From Ficedula albicollis (taxonomy: Eukaryota > Chordata > Aves > Passeriformes > Muscicapidae), in the NCBI RefSeq assembly GCF_000247815.1, contig NC_021674.1, forward strand, positions 79,513,638 to 79,577,637: 64,000 nucleotides of DNA, given 5' to 3'. Positions 62,998-64,000 of the stretch are shown in pieces. Position 1 is the stretch's first letter. Each line of letters opens with the position of its first letter. The notes under the pieces are model-generated. The model had not been told where the DNA came from and did not search any database. It saw only the letters and a program-made list of their open reading frames with translations. A program made the translations under genes and the position numbers.

Positions 62998-64000
62998 GTA
63001 AGCTTGATTTCAGTTGTTTTATGTTTTGGTACTGGAGGCAGTAAAACAGTGGTAGGTATAGGTTTTCCCTCAGCGTTTTTCTTGTGTCTTCCAGTGAATT
63101 CGTCTGCTAACCAAATGTTCAGCAATTGTTGTGGGGTGATTGGCAGCTTGGGATATCCTGAAAAGTGGTTTTTTTCTTTGTTTTATTACTTATCACAGGC
63201 TTTTAGAAAACAATTTTTGAAGTTATCAATAAATCTGAAGTACCAGGTAAAACTTTTAAGGACACTGCAATCTGCACTTGAGATGATTGTGTTTCAAATG
63301 TAGTTCAGTCAACAATTTTGCCCTAATGTGTTACCACCACCTTAAAAGCATCTTTGAGATAAGAATATCTATACACTTTTAATTCATTGGGATATTTGGC
63401 TTCTTTGGTGTTTTTTCCTTAGACTTTGTTTTTTCTGGTTGGTTTGAAATGGGTGTTTTAAGTGTCAATCATGACAGACTCTGAAGCCTTCTACATTTTG
63501 GAGTTCAGGTTACACATTTTTCTTTTTGTATAATGTACATTATAGGGTATTTTTGTCCTCATTTAAATCAGTCTTACCTAGTGAAATATGTTCTTTTTAC
63601 TACTCTTACAACAGAAAGCTTCATAGGAGGCTCGAGATCTGATCATTGTTTTCAATAAGCAAGAAGTTTTATGTCAATATTTGAGAATTGTTTGTATGCC
63701 CTATGAGAACTGTAAAGAGTTTTAGGTAGCAGTACCAGCATTGATGTGGAATTTTATCTAAGGCAGTACTGGCCGACACTTAAGAGAAATAATTATTGAT
63801 TCAACATAGATTTCAAATCTATATCTGCTCAGAAGAATAGTGTTCATAAAAATATATTCTCAAAAGATCAATGTATAAGCTAAGAATTACTGTTGCTCTT
63901 ACCTCAAAATACCTTTTTCATTTCATTACTTCTGTGAACTTGATGAGTATGATTCCTGCAACACTTCCTTAGGGTAATGAAAAAAGGATTGTATTTTCAT
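62998..64000 (+). other. RNGTT: RNGTT intron (5' part), continues beyond the window
   Basis: AT-rich intron after donor GTAAGC. No further exon is seen before the window ends; the motif IV exon (DGLIF in mammals) must lie downstream. Confidence 0.85.

Larger units (their letters stand above)
1..64000 (+). other. RNGTT: RNGTT gene, internal portion (both ends outside the window)
   Basis: Ten exons in order and in phase spell residues about 22 to 426 of the capping enzyme. This nuclear enzyme removes the gamma phosphate from nascent RNA polymerase II transcripts (N-terminal cysteine phosphatase domain) and then adds GMP (C-terminal nucleotidyltransferase domain). All introns seen are GT-AG. 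Phases match at every junction, so the exons join without frameshift or stop when the second copy of the duplicated exon is skipped. The mammalian protein is about 597 residues, so the first coding exon and roughly the last 175 residues fall outside. No other convincing protein-coding gene was found on either strand. Residue numbers here assume a first exon of the mammalian length. Confidence 0.97.

Noticed and set aside
62998..63303. Extension of the last exon's frame by about 100 codons
   Set aside because: A consensus GTAAGC donor and the end of similarity to RNGTT place the exon end at 62997; the rest is intron read-through.
1..64000. CRISPR arrays, operons or other prokaryotic systems
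   Set aside because: The window is a single vertebrate gene with spliced exons; the direct duplications are two-copy and adjacent, not spaced repeat arrays.

Overview
This is a vertebrate, almost certainly avian, intronic-scale window lying entirely inside one gene on the + strand: RNGTT, the bifunctional mRNA-capping enzyme (RNA 5'-triphosphatase plus guanylyltransferase). Ten consecutive RNGTT coding exons are visible, each bounded by GT-AG splice sites, with matching reading phases and protein sequence very close to mammalian RNGTT. The first coding exon (about 22 residues) lies upstream of the window, and the last ~175 residues (guanylyltransferase motifs IV and V and the OB fold) lie downstream. 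Coding bases total only ~1.2 kb of 64 kb. Avian origin is inferred from CR1 (chicken repeat 1) LINE fragments with the typical bird 3' end, from overall low repeat density and from close RNGTT similarity. I cannot name the species.

Layout: exons at 3366-3475, 9558-9661, 9816-9904, 13307-13382 and 16541-16790 encode the phosphatase domain, including the HC-x5-R loop, and the acidic linker. Exons at 22468-22577, 23337-23438, 41256-41391, 48016-48087 and 62833-62997 encode the guanylyltransferase domain, including the KADGTR nucleotidyl-lysine motif. The rest is AT-rich intron with a few CR1 fragments, one GC-rich probable retroelement block, simple repeats, G-rich tracts and hairpins.

The most striking property is structural. 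The window holds at least 13 adjacent, nearly identical direct duplications, with unit lengths from 36 to 1110 bp. One carries a whole extra copy of an RNGTT exon (40145-40280), and one carries half of another exon (3700-3756). The largest contains a 431-base N gap where the sister copy has zero extra bases, and its two copies are joined at a single N. That is strong evidence of a false (haplotype or contig-overlap) duplication in the assembly. The others have no N and may be real microduplications or further artefacts.

I found no novel multi-gene system. The residual leads are two exon-like open segments on the minus strand (36023-36245 and 48375-48524), a G37 tract, a perfect G-quadruplex motif, a 23-bp-arm inverted repeat, and a CpG-bearing block that resembles a conserved non-coding element.
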